A stretch of 64,000 bases of DNA from Scytonematopsis contorta HA4267-MV1 (GTDB lineage: Bacteria > Cyanobacteriota > Cyanobacteriia > Cyanobacteriales > Nostocaceae): contig JAHHIC010000094.1 of the NCBI GenBank assembly GCA_019359035.1, positions 124,001 through 188,000 of the forward strand, given 5' to 3'. Shown piece after piece: positions 16,290-24,737 of the stretch (the stretch's first letter is position 1; each line of letters starts with the position of its first letter). Under the pieces are notes generated by a model. The model was given only the letters and a program-made list of their open reading frames with translations, was not told the DNA's origin and made no database searches. Both the position numbers and the translations under genes were made by a program.

Positions 16290-18086
16290 ATGACGCTCCC
16301 AATCCGCAACGTCGCTATTATCGCCCACGTAGACCACGGCAAAACCACTCTGGTTGACGCACTCCTGAAACAATCCGGCATTTTCCGCGAAGGCGAAGAC
16401 GTTCCGGATTGCGTCATGGACTCCAACGACCTGGAGCGAGAACGGGGTATTACGATTCTTTCTAAAAATACCGCTGTTAAATACAAAGAAACGCTTATTA
16501 ATATAGTAGACACCCCAGGACACGCTGACTTTGGTGGCGAAGTCGAACGGGTTCTAGGTATGGTGGACGGTTGTATCCTTATCGTGGATGCTAACGAAGG
16601 CCCTATGCCTCAGACGCGCTTTGTGTTGAAAAAAGCTCTAGAAAAAGGCTTGCGTCCTATCGTTGTTGTTAACAAAATCGACCGTCCTCAAGCTGAACCA
16701 CACGGTGCTATTGATAAAGTACTGGATTTGTTCTTGGAATTAGGAGCAGATGACGACCAGTGCGACTTCCCCTATTTATTCGCTTCTGGTCTTTCTGGAT
16801 TTGCAAAAGACAAGTTAGAAGATGAGTCTTCTGATATGAAGCCTTTGTTTGATGCGATTTTGCGCCATGTTCCACCTCCAGTGGGGGATGTCAACAAGCC
16901 TTTACAATTGCAAGTCACAACCCTAGATTATTCTGAATATCTGGGACGGATTGTTATTGGTAGAATTCACAACGGTGTTATCCGTATGGGACAACAAGCG
17001 GCGATAGTTACAGAAACTGGCGCTGTTGTCAAGGGTAAAATTACTAAATTGATGGGATTTGAAGGTCTCAGACGTGTTGACATGGAAGAAGCATCCGCTG
17101 GCTACATTGTGGCTGTGGCTGGTTTTTCAGATGCCAATATCGGAGAAACAATTACCGACCCCAACGACCCCCAAGCTTTACCTTTAATTAAAGTTGACGA
17201 ACCTACCTTACAGATGACCTTCTGGGTAAATGATTCACCTTTCGCAGGTCAAGAAGGTAAGTTGGTGACATCTCGTCAAGTTCGCGACCGTCTGTTACGC
17301 GAGTTAGAAACTAACGTAGCTTTGCGGGTAGAAGAAACCGACTCACCAGATAAATTCCTGGTTTCTGGACGGGGTGAATTGCACTTGGGTATCTTAATCG
17401 AAACCATGCGTCGTGAAGGTTACGAATTCCAGGTGTCTCAGCCTCAGGTAATTTATCGTGAAGTAAACGGTCAGCCTTGCGAACCTTATGAACTTTTGGT
17501 ACTCGATATTCCAGAAGAAGCAGTTGGTAGCTGTATCGAACGTCTCGGACAACGCAAAGGCGAAATGCAAGATATGCAGGTCGGTGGAAACGGACGTACT
17601 AATCTAGAGTTTGTAATTCCTGCTCGTGGTTTAATCGGTTTCCGAGGTGAGTTCATGCGGATGACTCGCGGTGAAGGTATTATGAACCATAGTTTCTTGG
17701 ATTACCGAGGTTTGAGTGGTGATATTGAAGCCCGTAATAAGGGTGTACTTATCGCCTTTGAAGAGGGAGTTTCTACCTTCTATGCGATGAGAAACGCTGA
17801 AGACCGAGGCGTATTCTTTATTACTCCTGGTACTAAAGTTTACAAAGGTATGATTGTTGGCGAACACAACCGTCCTCAAGATTTGGAGTTGAATATCTGT
17901 AAAACCAAGCAGTTAACTAACCACCGTGCAGCAAGTGGTGAAGAATTAGTGCAATTGCAAGCTCCTGTAGACATGAGTTTGGAGCGTGCTTTGGAATATA
18001 TTGGTCCAGATGAATTGGTGGAAGTTACACCCCAGTCAATTCGTTTACGGAAGATGGTGAAGAAGTTAGCTGGTGGTAGACGCTAA
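16290..18086 (+). CDS. typA: translational GTPase TypA/BipA
   Basis: A 598-residue ribosome-associated GTPase of the EF-G family, implicated in 50S assembly and stress or low-temperature growth. G1 AHVDHGKT (12-19), the switch region RERGITI (50-56), G3 DTPGH (74-78) and G4 NKID (128-131) are intact; domain II follows from about 200, the EF-G III/V-like domains from about 305, and the TypA-specific C-terminal domain from about 480, ending [14 protein letters not shown]. Length is normal. It stands alone; the downstream STAS gene is convergent, with a palindromic repeat in the 72-base gap. Confidence 0.97.
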   Translation: MTLPIRNVAIIAHVDHGKTTLVDALLKQSGIFREGEDVPDCVMDSNDLERERGITILSKNTAVKYKETLINIVDTPGHADFGGEVERVLGMVDGCILIVDANEGPMPQTRFVLKKALEKGLRPIVVVNKIDRPQAEPHGAIDKVLDLFLELGADDDQCDFPYLFASGLSGFAKDKLEDESSDMKPLFDAILRHVPPPVGDVNKPLQLQVTTLDYSEYLGRIVIGRIHNGVIRMGQQAAIVTETGAVVKGKITKLMGFEGLRRVDMEEASAGYIVAVAGFSDANIGETITDPNDPQALPLIKVDEPTLQMTFWVNDSPFAGQEGKLVTSRQVRDRLLRELETNVALRVEETDSPDKFLVSGRGELHLGILIETMRREGYEFQVSQPQVIYREVNGQPCEPYELLVLDIPEEAVGSCIERLGQRKGEMQDMQVGGNGRTNLEFVIPARGLIGFRGEFMRMTRGEGIMNHSFLDYRGLSGDIEARNKGVLIAFEEGVSTFYAMRNAEDRGVFFITPGTKVYKGMIVGEHNRPQDLELNICKTKQLTNHRAASGEELVQLQAPVDMSLERALEYIGPDELVEVTPQSIRLRKMVKKLAGGRR

Positions 18087-18122
18087 GCACAACTGAATTA
18101 AGTTAACTTTATATCCAACTCT

Positions 18123-18153
18123 CTCTTGTGGGGTGGGCATCCTTGCCCGCCCT
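18123..18153. repeat. palindromic interspersed repeat (hairpin), copy 2
   Basis: GGGTGGGCA, loop TCCT, TGCCCGCCC: nine pairs. Inverse copy of 2493-2523. Sitting between convergent typA and the STAS gene, it could stop transcription from both sides. Confidence 0.75.
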
Positions 18154-18158
18154 ATTTA

Positions 18159-18497
18159 TTAAGCAGAGACTTTTTGCTTAGCTACAAGTAATCGGTTAAA
18201 CTCCTCGCGATTAGAACATATATTTAGAACTGAATCTATTCTAGTAAGTTCAAATAGCATCTTAACTTGCTCATTAATGGAACAAATAAAGAGTTGAGCA
18301 TCAACTTCTTTAAGCATTTTCATTCCCAGAACAATAGCAGCTAAACCAGAGCTATCCATAAACTTGATGTCTTCCAAGTCAATTAATAAAATATCAACTT
18401 TTTCTACAAGAATATCTTTAATTTCTTGGCGCAGATGATTAGCTTGAATGCTATCTAAATTTCCAGAAGGACGTATAACTTTAACAATAGGAACCAT
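18159..18497 (-). CDS. STAS-domain protein (anti-sigma factor antagonist type)
   Basis: A 112-residue single STAS domain. The strand-helix core LLIDLEDIKFMDSSGLAAIV contains the usual phosphorylatable serine (S49 or S50 in MDSSG). Such proteins are controlled by a Ser kinase and a PP2C phosphatase and act by partner switching. GGGAG stands nine bases before the ATG. It is the last gene of the polysaccharide operon, 45 bases after the cellulose-synthase-like gene, so it may set the activity of that machine, as STAS/partner-switch proteins do for other cyanobacterial exopolysaccharides. No kinase or phosphatase partner is adjacent. Confidence 0.9.
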   Translation of the reverse strand: MVPIVKVIRPSGNLDSIQANHLRQEIKDILVEKVDILLIDLEDIKFMDSSGLAAIVLGMKMLKEVDAQLFICSINEQVKMLFELTRIDSVLNICSNREEFNRLLVAKQKVSA

Positions 18498-18542
18498 GAT
18501 GAATATCTCCCTTTATTTCATTATTTGTGTGATTGTAGTTCA

Positions 18543-20576
18543 TCAAGAAGATTTGGTTGATGGTTGCCAAACAGCAGCACGGATAACAGCCCAAAGCAAA
18601 GCTAAGTTATAAACTGCCCAAGCAGCATTAACCAGATGAACTAATGGATGGTTAAGATGGCCTGTGGCAAAACGGTAAAGACTCCAAATTATTCCCAAAA
18701 TTGTGAGACCAAAGATAAATAACTGAGGGTATACAAGTTTGAGAAAGATACCGGATTGCCGTTCTTTCGATGTTACTTCAAATTTTAGCTTTTGTCCCGT
18801 AAATACACTCCAAACAGCTTGGATAAATAATGGGAACAAAGCCACAGAAAATTGTTCGCAACGCCATAGCTCTTTTATCGGGACACCCCAACTCACTGTC
18901 ATAAATGTGAGCCTATTAATAATAAATCCTGGGAAAAAGTGGACAGCAAAGTCTGCTCCATATGATTTGATAGGAACTATTTCAAAGAAGAAGTAAATAA
19001 TTGGAGAAGTCACAAAAATCAAGGTAGCAAAACCAGAAAAGTAACTATACATTGTCTGGAAATACTGCAAACGTTGCCAAAAACTTAAACCTGGTTTCTT
19101 CCAAGGATTTTCTCGTAATAAAACTTGAATCGTTCCCTGTGCCCAACGCAATCGTTGTTTTAAAGTAGAACTAAGGTCATCAGGTGCTAAACCTTCTGCC
19201 ATTAATTCGTTATGGTAAACAGATTGCCATCCAGAAGCGTGAAGTCGCATAGCGGTGTTCATATCTTCCGTAATACTGTTACTAGATAATCCACCAACTA
19301 AGTCAAATTCTTCTAATCGATTTTTATCTTTTTTATACTCTTTTGCGAAATTTTGTAGCCCCACATTCACAAGTGCTTCTCGCCGTAATATTGCATTAGT
19401 ACCTGTGTAAAATGCAGCATTCATTCCATCTTTGCCTTGAAGAATTGGACCGTAAAACAACTGTGCTTGATGACCAAAGGGGTCGTCTTTAGGAATATTA
19501 TAAAAATCTTGCGGCGTTTGCACAAAAGCTATACGATTGGATTCGTATTTGCCTGCAAACAAATTATAAGTGTAGAAATAAGGTAAAACTCGCTTCAGAA
19601 AATGAGGTTTAACGATATGGTCAGCGTCCAGAGTCAAAATAAATTGCCCTGATGTTTCGCCTGAAAAAATCGCGTAGTTAATGTTTCCAGCCTTAGCATG
19701 ATGTGGTTTACCAGGTGGTTTGGGACGCGCAATATAATAGACGCGAACAAGATGAATTAGTTCCTGGTCTTTTTCATAAATTGCTGCTTCAACAGATTTT
19801 TTTTCTTGAACTAAACGTTCGGAGATAGTTCTAGAGCTTGAAGGCAAACATAGAATAAATTGTTGTAATCTCTTTAAAGCTATGGCAAATTTTTTTGATT
19901 CAGTACTAAAGAAACTTTCGCTAGAAGAACTTGCGGCAATAAATAATTCAGCCATTTGAATTCCAGGAGCTAATTTTTCCAGTTTATATAGACGCTTTTT
20001 TAAAATTAAACGTTGTATATTTATTAGTTCTGCTTGTTCCTGTAACTGCGGACAGCTTAAGTCTTCTAAAGATAAATGTTCTGTCATTGCTCGCATAGCT
20101 GCTGAATTTCCATCGTCCAAAACATAAACACGCAACTTCCTGGTGGGGTAATGCATTGCTAATGCTGCTCTAGCTGTTTTTTCGACAATATCGGGAGATT
20201 CGTTATAGCAAGTAATAAAAACATCAACTGTAGGCCAATCATCTGAGGGTAAAGTGGGTAGCATCTTATCCAAAGATTTGACTTTTCGCTTGAGTGGTCG
20301 CCACATTCCAATAATGAACATTACGCCACCAAAGTAGCTGTAAATTTCTGCAATTAATAAAGGAATAGCCAACCACAAAGCATCAAAATTAAGAGAATTA
20401 GTTGCTCGCCAGTATAAATACCAAGCACCTAAAATAATGTTAATTTCTGCTAAAAAACGAAATATCAGCGTTTTAGATTCGAGACGAGTTTTAAAACTAC
20501 CAAAGAAAATTGATGATGGTTCATCACTGGTTACAGAAGTCGCGGGTATTTTTTGAGAACGGGTGAATAGTTTCAT
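18543..20576 (-). CDS. cellulose-synthase-like GT2 polysaccharide synthase
   Basis: A processive inner-membrane GT2 of the BcsA/CelA type, 677 residues from ATG 20576. The longer frame begins at a TTG (20624) inside a dispersed GCGCTTTAGCGC repeat, so I reject that start. Two N-terminal helices (about 45-85) precede the catalytic domain: VDVFITCYNES, YVLDDGN, LTLDADH (second Asp pair), the SITEDMNTA acid and QRLRWAQG (Q..RW). Five or so helices follow. I do not see a PilZ domain. The catalytic domain contains an insertion of about 80 residues (about 190-285) rich in Leu, Lys and Ser. It is expected to polymerise and export a beta-linked glycan; sugar unknown. Confidence 0.9.
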   Translation of the reverse strand: MKLFTRSQKIPATSVTSDEPSSIFFGSFKTRLESKTLIFRFLAEINIILGAWYLYWRATNSLNFDALWLAIPLLIAEIYSYFGGVMFIIGMWRPLKRKVKSLDKMLPTLPSDDWPTVDVFITCYNESPDIVEKTARAALAMHYPTRKLRVYVLDDGNSAAMRAMTEHLSLEDLSCPQLQEQAELINIQRLILKKRLYKLEKLAPGIQMAELFIAASSSSESFFSTESKKFAIALKRLQQFILCLPSSSRTISERLVQEKKSVEAAIYEKDQELIHLVRVYYIARPKPPGKPHHAKAGNINYAIFSGETSGQFILTLDADHIVKPHFLKRVLPYFYTYNLFAGKYESNRIAFVQTPQDFYNIPKDDPFGHQAQLFYGPILQGKDGMNAAFYTGTNAILRREALVNVGLQNFAKEYKKDKNRLEEFDLVGGLSSNSITEDMNTAMRLHASGWQSVYHNELMAEGLAPDDLSSTLKQRLRWAQGTIQVLLRENPWKKPGLSFWQRLQYFQTMYSYFSGFATLIFVTSPIIYFFFEIVPIKSYGADFAVHFFPGFIINRLTFMTVSWGVPIKELWRCEQFSVALFPLFIQAVWSVFTGQKLKFEVTSKERQSGIFLKLVYPQLFIFGLTILGIIWSLYRFATGHLNHPLVHLVNAAWAVYNLALLWAVIRAAVWQPSTKSS

Positions 20577-20604
20577 AAGTGAAGAATTGAAAAATTGAAA
20601 ACAA

Positions 20605-20632
20605 GAATTAGCGCTAAAGCGCAACTACAAAC
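20605..20632. repeat. dispersed GCGCTTTAGCGC repeat
   Basis: On the minus strand it reads GTTTGTAGTTGCGCTTTAGCGC, the same family as the repeats at 49482-49658 and 56701-56778. It fills most of the gap between the DUF3131 gene and the cellulose-synthase-like gene. Confidence 0.7.
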
Positions 20633-21928
20633 CTAATTACCAGTATTTAGTTGAAGGGGAGTTGCATTTCTGGCTTTATACAACAAACTTTCAAGAATAA
20701 TGGCATTAGTATTAACATCAACCGCAGTATTATTTCCCAATTTTGGATTTTCGTACTTACCTGCAAAATATCCACGATTCTTTGTAGTTAATTTTTGTGC
20801 AGTGTCTCGCAGTTTTATTGTGTAAGGATGCTCTGGAATTAAAGCATTCCAACCAAAAGCGGCTTTAGTACTTGTAAATCTTAAGTTTGGATAAGCTTTC
20901 CCAGTTGGAGTTATTGGCAGCCACATTTTGCCATTGTTAAAAATACTATAATAGAGAAAGTATGGATGACGGTCGATAGAATCTTCGTTGACCGCAGTTA
21001 AAATACCTGTGCGATTGTATCGCTGTTCTTGGATTTTGAGTAAGCTTTCGACTTGGGGTTTAACTGCTTCATTCCAACCTAGCTCTAATCCCCAAAGTAG
21101 ATAAGGGTCGTTAGTTAAATAGTTACTAGCTCCTGAGTTCTTTAAATTACGTTCATCGACTTGAAATGAAATCCCATCTAAATTAATTGCTTTAACTGGG
21201 GGATTATAGAGTGCATTACTTGCTTCCAGATTCCACAACTTTAAGCTATTTGCTGCATATTGTTCATAACCTAATCGTCCTTCTTGAAGATAACGAATGT
21301 GACCTTTTGTATCAGGTACACCCCCATATAACCAACCATCTTTAACAAGCTTTTTTAAATCCCAACGCGAAACAATACGTTCCACACGTTGTGTATATTC
21401 TGGGTAATGCGTCCGTAAAATATACAACCCCATCAAAAACCTTGCCATATCTAAAGCTGACCAGCCACTTATTCCATGTGGGTCACTCGTATTATTCAAA
21501 CGTCGCATCTGGGCTGTTGTTGTGCTATAAGCTTTGTTAGGTAAGCGAGTAGCTGGTAATGGCAGCTTTTCTAAAGTCAGTAAAAGTCGCTTAACCATTT
21601 GGTTAAATCGCGCTTTTGGAACTAATCCTAGTTGATACCCTGCATGAATTCCCATAATGGCGCTACCCTGGTCCCAAAGGGTTGTCCAAGTATATCCATC
21701 TACGGAATTGACAAAACCAGTATGAGAATTCCAATTGCGTTCAAAATATTTCCAAGCGCTTTGGGCTGCAATTTTATCATCTGCAAGCGTAATTTTTGGA
21801 GACGGCTGTGTTCCAGAAAAGTTTACAGAAACTGGGATGAATTGTTTGCATAGCCTCTGCTCACAAATCAAACCATTTTGATACGGGTTTTGATGTAAAT
21901 ATAAAACAATTAATTCTCCTATCATCAC
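20633..21928 (-). CDS. DUF3131-domain protein
   Basis: A 431-residue protein whose body from about residue 50 matches the DUF3131 pattern: AWKYFERNWNSHTGFVNSVD, TTLWDQGSAIMGI, LPNKAY, GWSALDMARFL, GRLGYEQYAA and STKAAFGWNAL. This is an alpha/alpha-barrel-like fold, aromatic- and acid-rich as in glycan-active proteins, but its activity is not established. No clear signal peptide is seen in the first 40 residues, unlike its paralog at 23001. It starts two bases after the preceding gene stops and is thus tightly co-translated. AGGAATAAGTGTG precedes the ATG. Probable role in trimming or modifying the polymer made by this operon. Confidence 0.85.
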   Translation of the reverse strand: MMIGELIVLYLHQNPYQNGLICEQRLCKQFIPVSVNFSGTQPSPKITLADDKIAAQSAWKYFERNWNSHTGFVNSVDGYTWTTLWDQGSAIMGIHAGYQLGLVPKARFNQMVKRLLLTLEKLPLPATRLPNKAYSTTTAQMRRLNNTSDPHGISGWSALDMARFLMGLYILRTHYPEYTQRVERIVSRWDLKKLVKDGWLYGGVPDTKGHIRYLQEGRLGYEQYAANSLKLWNLEASNALYNPPVKAINLDGISFQVDERNLKNSGASNYLTNDPYLLWGLELGWNEAVKPQVESLLKIQEQRYNRTGILTAVNEDSIDRHPYFLYYSIFNNGKMWLPITPTGKAYPNLRFTSTKAAFGWNALIPEHPYTIKLRDTAQKLTTKNRGYFAGKYENPKLGNNTAVDVNTNAIILESLLYKARNATPLQLNTGN

Positions 21929-21930
21929 AC

Positions 21931-22974
21931 TTATTCCTGTTTTAGCAATTCATCAGGAGATACGTAACGAAATGCGGGATTTGCGACTGCACCTTGATAA
22001 CCACTGGATTTACTGCCATTTTGGTTATATAAAGCCCAATCACATTCTTTATTCATATTGAAATACAAAATACCTCGGACTTCTGGAACTGAAGCTAAGT
22101 AGTTATAGGTATCTTGTAGCCATTTATTTTTAGCTATATTATTTATTCCGTTTTTGGTGTAACTACTACTAGCAGTTTGAGCAATAAAAATTGGTTTACC
22201 AGGAGCCATTTTTTGCATCCGTTTGATGTAAGGTTGGTATACTTTACTGGGACTACTCCATTCTTTCCAATCCGCAGCATTGCAGTATCCCCAGTTGTAA
22301 CCACTAAAGGCTACTACATCAACGCGCTCGTCTCCAGGATAATATTTCTCAAATTTATGATTAGCTTCACTCCAACCATTTGGTGCAAACACCCAACGTA
22401 TACTTTGAGGAGATACACCAGCCTCAATAAATATTTGTTGAATTCTTTTGTATGCTCGTTTAAAGTTTTGTGGGTCTTTACCGTAAGTTTCATTTCCTCC
22501 AATATTCATCTCTTGCATTGGTGCAATAAATGCCAGCCTTCCTTCAGCTTGCTCTGACCACTGAGCGTAAGCTTGTGCAAATTTACGCAAAGAAGCATCG
22601 ACGTTTCCATTAGCAACTTGAGACATTGTGCGAGTTGTATCTAGGTTAATAAAGGCTGTATAACCGTTTGCACGTAACCTTTCTAAACGGACACCAATGT
22701 TATAGTTGGGGTTAGAATCTTCTATGTCCATAAAGAAGGCTGCTAAAGAATGCTTTTTGCCTACCCAATTATCAATTTGTCGTAATTCTTTGTCGATTAC
22801 TCGCTGGTCTCCTAGATAATTTTCTGCGTATAAACCTAGCAATGTTGGAGGTTTGAAGGAGTGATTATTGGCTACTGCTGGTTGATTTTCTATTTTGGCT
22901 AAGGCTGTGCCAATTAGTGTTAATATAAGGAGTATAGGTAAGTATTTGCGGATTAGTTTGGAAGTGTTTAGCAT
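21931..22974 (-). CDS. secreted glycoside-hydrolase-like protein (GH26-like)
   Basis: 347 residues with a signal or anchor helix (about 11-27). The rest looks like a (beta/alpha)8 glycosidase related to GH26/beta-mannanase proteins: PPTLLGLYAENYLGD, AFFMDIEDSNPN, IAPMQEMNIGGNE with the likely acid/base E155, WVFAPNGWSEAN, VDVVAFSGYNWG, and late PGKPIFIAQTASSS. At the last site, where a nucleophile Glu is expected, residue 266 is Gln, so the protein may be inactive as a hydrolase or a glycan binder. It lies between two DUF3131 genes, with gaps of 26 and 2 bases. Family assignment is moderate; substrate unknown. Confidence 0.75.
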   Translation of the reverse strand: MLNTSKLIRKYLPILLILTLIGTALAKIENQPAVANNHSFKPPTLLGLYAENYLGDQRVIDKELRQIDNWVGKKHSLAAFFMDIEDSNPNYNIGVRLERLRANGYTAFINLDTTRTMSQVANGNVDASLRKFAQAYAQWSEQAEGRLAFIAPMQEMNIGGNETYGKDPQNFKRAYKRIQQIFIEAGVSPQSIRWVFAPNGWSEANHKFEKYYPGDERVDVVAFSGYNWGYCNAADWKEWSSPSKVYQPYIKRMQKMAPGKPIFIAQTASSSYTKNGINNIAKNKWLQDTYNYLASVPEVRGILYFNMNKECDWALYNQNGSKSSGYQGAVANPAFRYVSPDELLKQE

Positions 22975-23000
22975 AATGGTTTTTTGTGATTTTTTACTTA

Positions 23001-24401
23001 TTACTTATGATTGCTGTAGCTGAATTCTATTTTTGCTAATGCTGCTATATCTAACTTCACTTTAATATCAGTGTTTTCTTGATTATTAGAAATAGTAATA
23101 GCATCCGATTGAATCATCGGAACATGTCCTCTGGCTTTGTAATGTAAAATTTCTAAGATTAGTCCATTGGTGTTACCTGTTATAGATTTATTTGGCTGAT
23201 TTTTACTTTCGTAAAGTCCACCATAGAAACCGATTCCATCTAGACTATGTAAATTTTTGACTGCATCAAATACTTTTTTGGCATATGTGTTATTAGGGTA
23301 TAAATAACGCCAACCAAAAGCTGCTTTGGTACTAATGGAACGGAATAGTGGAATTGGCTCATTATTTTCTGTTATGGGTGCCCAAGATTTTCCGTTTGCA
23401 TAAATTGTGTTGTAGATAAAGTAAGGAGGTTTATCTATGTTGTCTTCTGTGACTGCTGTTAGTTGACCTGTTTGTTCATAACGACGTTTTTGTACTTCTA
23501 AAATCCTACGAGCAAAATCTTGTAAACGACCTTTTAAGCCAAACTCAATTCCTTCTAAAATATAGGATTCGCTGACTACATAGTTATTTGCTTTAGTTTT
23601 CTTGTAGTCTCGAGTATCAACAGGAATTTTTATGCCATAAATATCGACAAATTTAAATGGTTCTAATGCAACTGCTTTATCTACTTTGTAACCCCATAGC
23701 TCAAAACCCTTAGCTGCATATTCTTCATAGCCTAATCTTCCTTCCTGAACTAATTTTGTTTTACCATTCGGAAGAACTATTGCTCCATAAAGTTGACCGT
23801 CTTTGATTAAGCGTTTAATTTCCCATTTAGAAATTATTCCTTGCATCCAATCTGCATATTCAGGATGACAGCTACGAATAAGATGCATTGCAGTTAGCAT
23901 ACGACCAATATCTAATGCTGACCAACCTATTCCTTTTTCTATCGATTTGTTTGTGTAATCAACCATTTGAGCATTTTTTGCGTTGTAAACCTTATTTGGT
24001 AGACTGTTTTCAAATAGTTTTAGATTTGTCAGAGTAGTGAGAAAAGTATTAAGTCGATAGTCAAAATCAGCTTGGCTAATTAAATTTAATCCACGTGCTG
24101 CGTTTAATGCCATCAAGTAATTACCCATATCCCAAAAAGAACCAGAGGGATATCCTGCGGTTGAATTCGTAAATCCAGTTGTCGGCTGAAAATTCTTGAG
24201 AAAATATAGCCAAGCAGTTCTAGCATGAAGTTCTTCCTCTGCTGTTAGAGGTAAAGTTATTTGCATACAGGTATTTGTTGTTGGAGTTGATTTTTGTGCT
24301 TGAACTGGTTTGATAAAACCTATATTTATTGCTAATTGTGCAATAGCTGTAATACAAAACAAATTTATCAACTTTATCCAATATAGTTTTCTCTCTTTCA
24401 T
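23001..24401 (-). CDS. secreted DUF3131-domain protein
   Basis: 466 residues, signal peptide at about 10-36 ending KPVQAQ. The DUF3131 body parallels that of the gene at 20633: TAWLYFLKNFQPTTGFTNST, SFWDMGNYLMALNA, LPNKVYNA, GWSALDIGRML, GRLGYEEYAAKGF and STKAAFGWRYL. A 45-residue C-terminal extension (from about 422) is specific to this copy. Its ATG overlaps the stop of the previous gene (ATGA type), so the two are translationally coupled. Probably periplasmic; may act on the nascent polysaccharide. Two paralogs in one operon suggest division of labour. Confidence 0.88.
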   Translation of the reverse strand: MKERKLYWIKLINLFCITAIAQLAINIGFIKPVQAQKSTPTTNTCMQITLPLTAEEELHARTAWLYFLKNFQPTTGFTNSTAGYPSGSFWDMGNYLMALNAARGLNLISQADFDYRLNTFLTTLTNLKLFENSLPNKVYNAKNAQMVDYTNKSIEKGIGWSALDIGRMLTAMHLIRSCHPEYADWMQGIISKWEIKRLIKDGQLYGAIVLPNGKTKLVQEGRLGYEEYAAKGFELWGYKVDKAVALEPFKFVDIYGIKIPVDTRDYKKTKANNYVVSESYILEGIEFGLKGRLQDFARRILEVQKRRYEQTGQLTAVTEDNIDKPPYFIYNTIYANGKSWAPITENNEPIPLFRSISTKAAFGWRYLYPNNTYAKKVFDAVKNLHSLDGIGFYGGLYESKNQPNKSITGNTNGLILEILHYKARGHVPMIQSDAITISNNQENTDIKVKLDIAALAKIEFSYSNHK

Positions 24402-24700
24402 CTTGCTTCTTCCTTTTTACTTCTTGTTTCTTGCTTTTTCTTTCTTACTTTATTCGTCTTCAATTTTTCTTCTTGATTTTTTTTGATTCCATCTTCTATA
24501 CCTATTAATCTCATTGACTTGATATCTTTTTTAGCAATAGCTTTAGGTGTTTGCTTGATGGGTTCTGTCAAAAAAGAATTCCGGGTTATATCGTTAGATA
24601 GAAATTGTAAACCAGCGATTACTGTAAATGCTGTCAATACTCCGGAGACATTCGTTATTGTTCTAAATAATTTACGTGGTTGCTCAAAAATCTGGCTCAT
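24398..24700 (-). CDS. small membrane protein with Lys-rich tail
   Basis: 100 residues with one hydrophobic stretch (about 17-33) and then a highly basic tail (KKNQEEKLKTNKVRKKKQET and on). The last 25 or so residues are encoded by heptad-like purine repeats (24400-24446), so the tail may be an accretion rather than conserved. Its stop overlaps the start of the DUF3131 gene by four bases, and it is 37 bases downstream of the barrel gene, which argues that it is a real member of the operon. No family recognised. Confidence 0.6.
   Translation of the reverse strand: MSQIFEQPRKLFRTITNVSGVLTAFTVIAGLQFLSNDITRNSFLTEPIKQTPKAIAKKDIKSMRLIGIEDGIKKNQEEKLKTNKVRKKKQETRSKKEEAR
24400..24446. repeat. purine heptads (GAAACAA/GAAGTAA/GAAGCAA type)
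   Basis: On the minus strand GAAAGAA, AAAGCAA, GAAACAA, GAAGTAA, AAAGGAA, GAAGCAA follow each other with a strict seven-base period. The array codes for the basic tail of the small membrane protein. Confidence 0.6.
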
Positions 24701-24737
24701 AATTTTGGTAGCTGTAATGTTGTTAACGAAAATTTTC

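Noticed and set aside
20576-20624. TTG start for the cellulose-synthase-like gene
   Set aside because: The TTG and following codons are part of a dispersed GCGCTTTAGCGC repeat.
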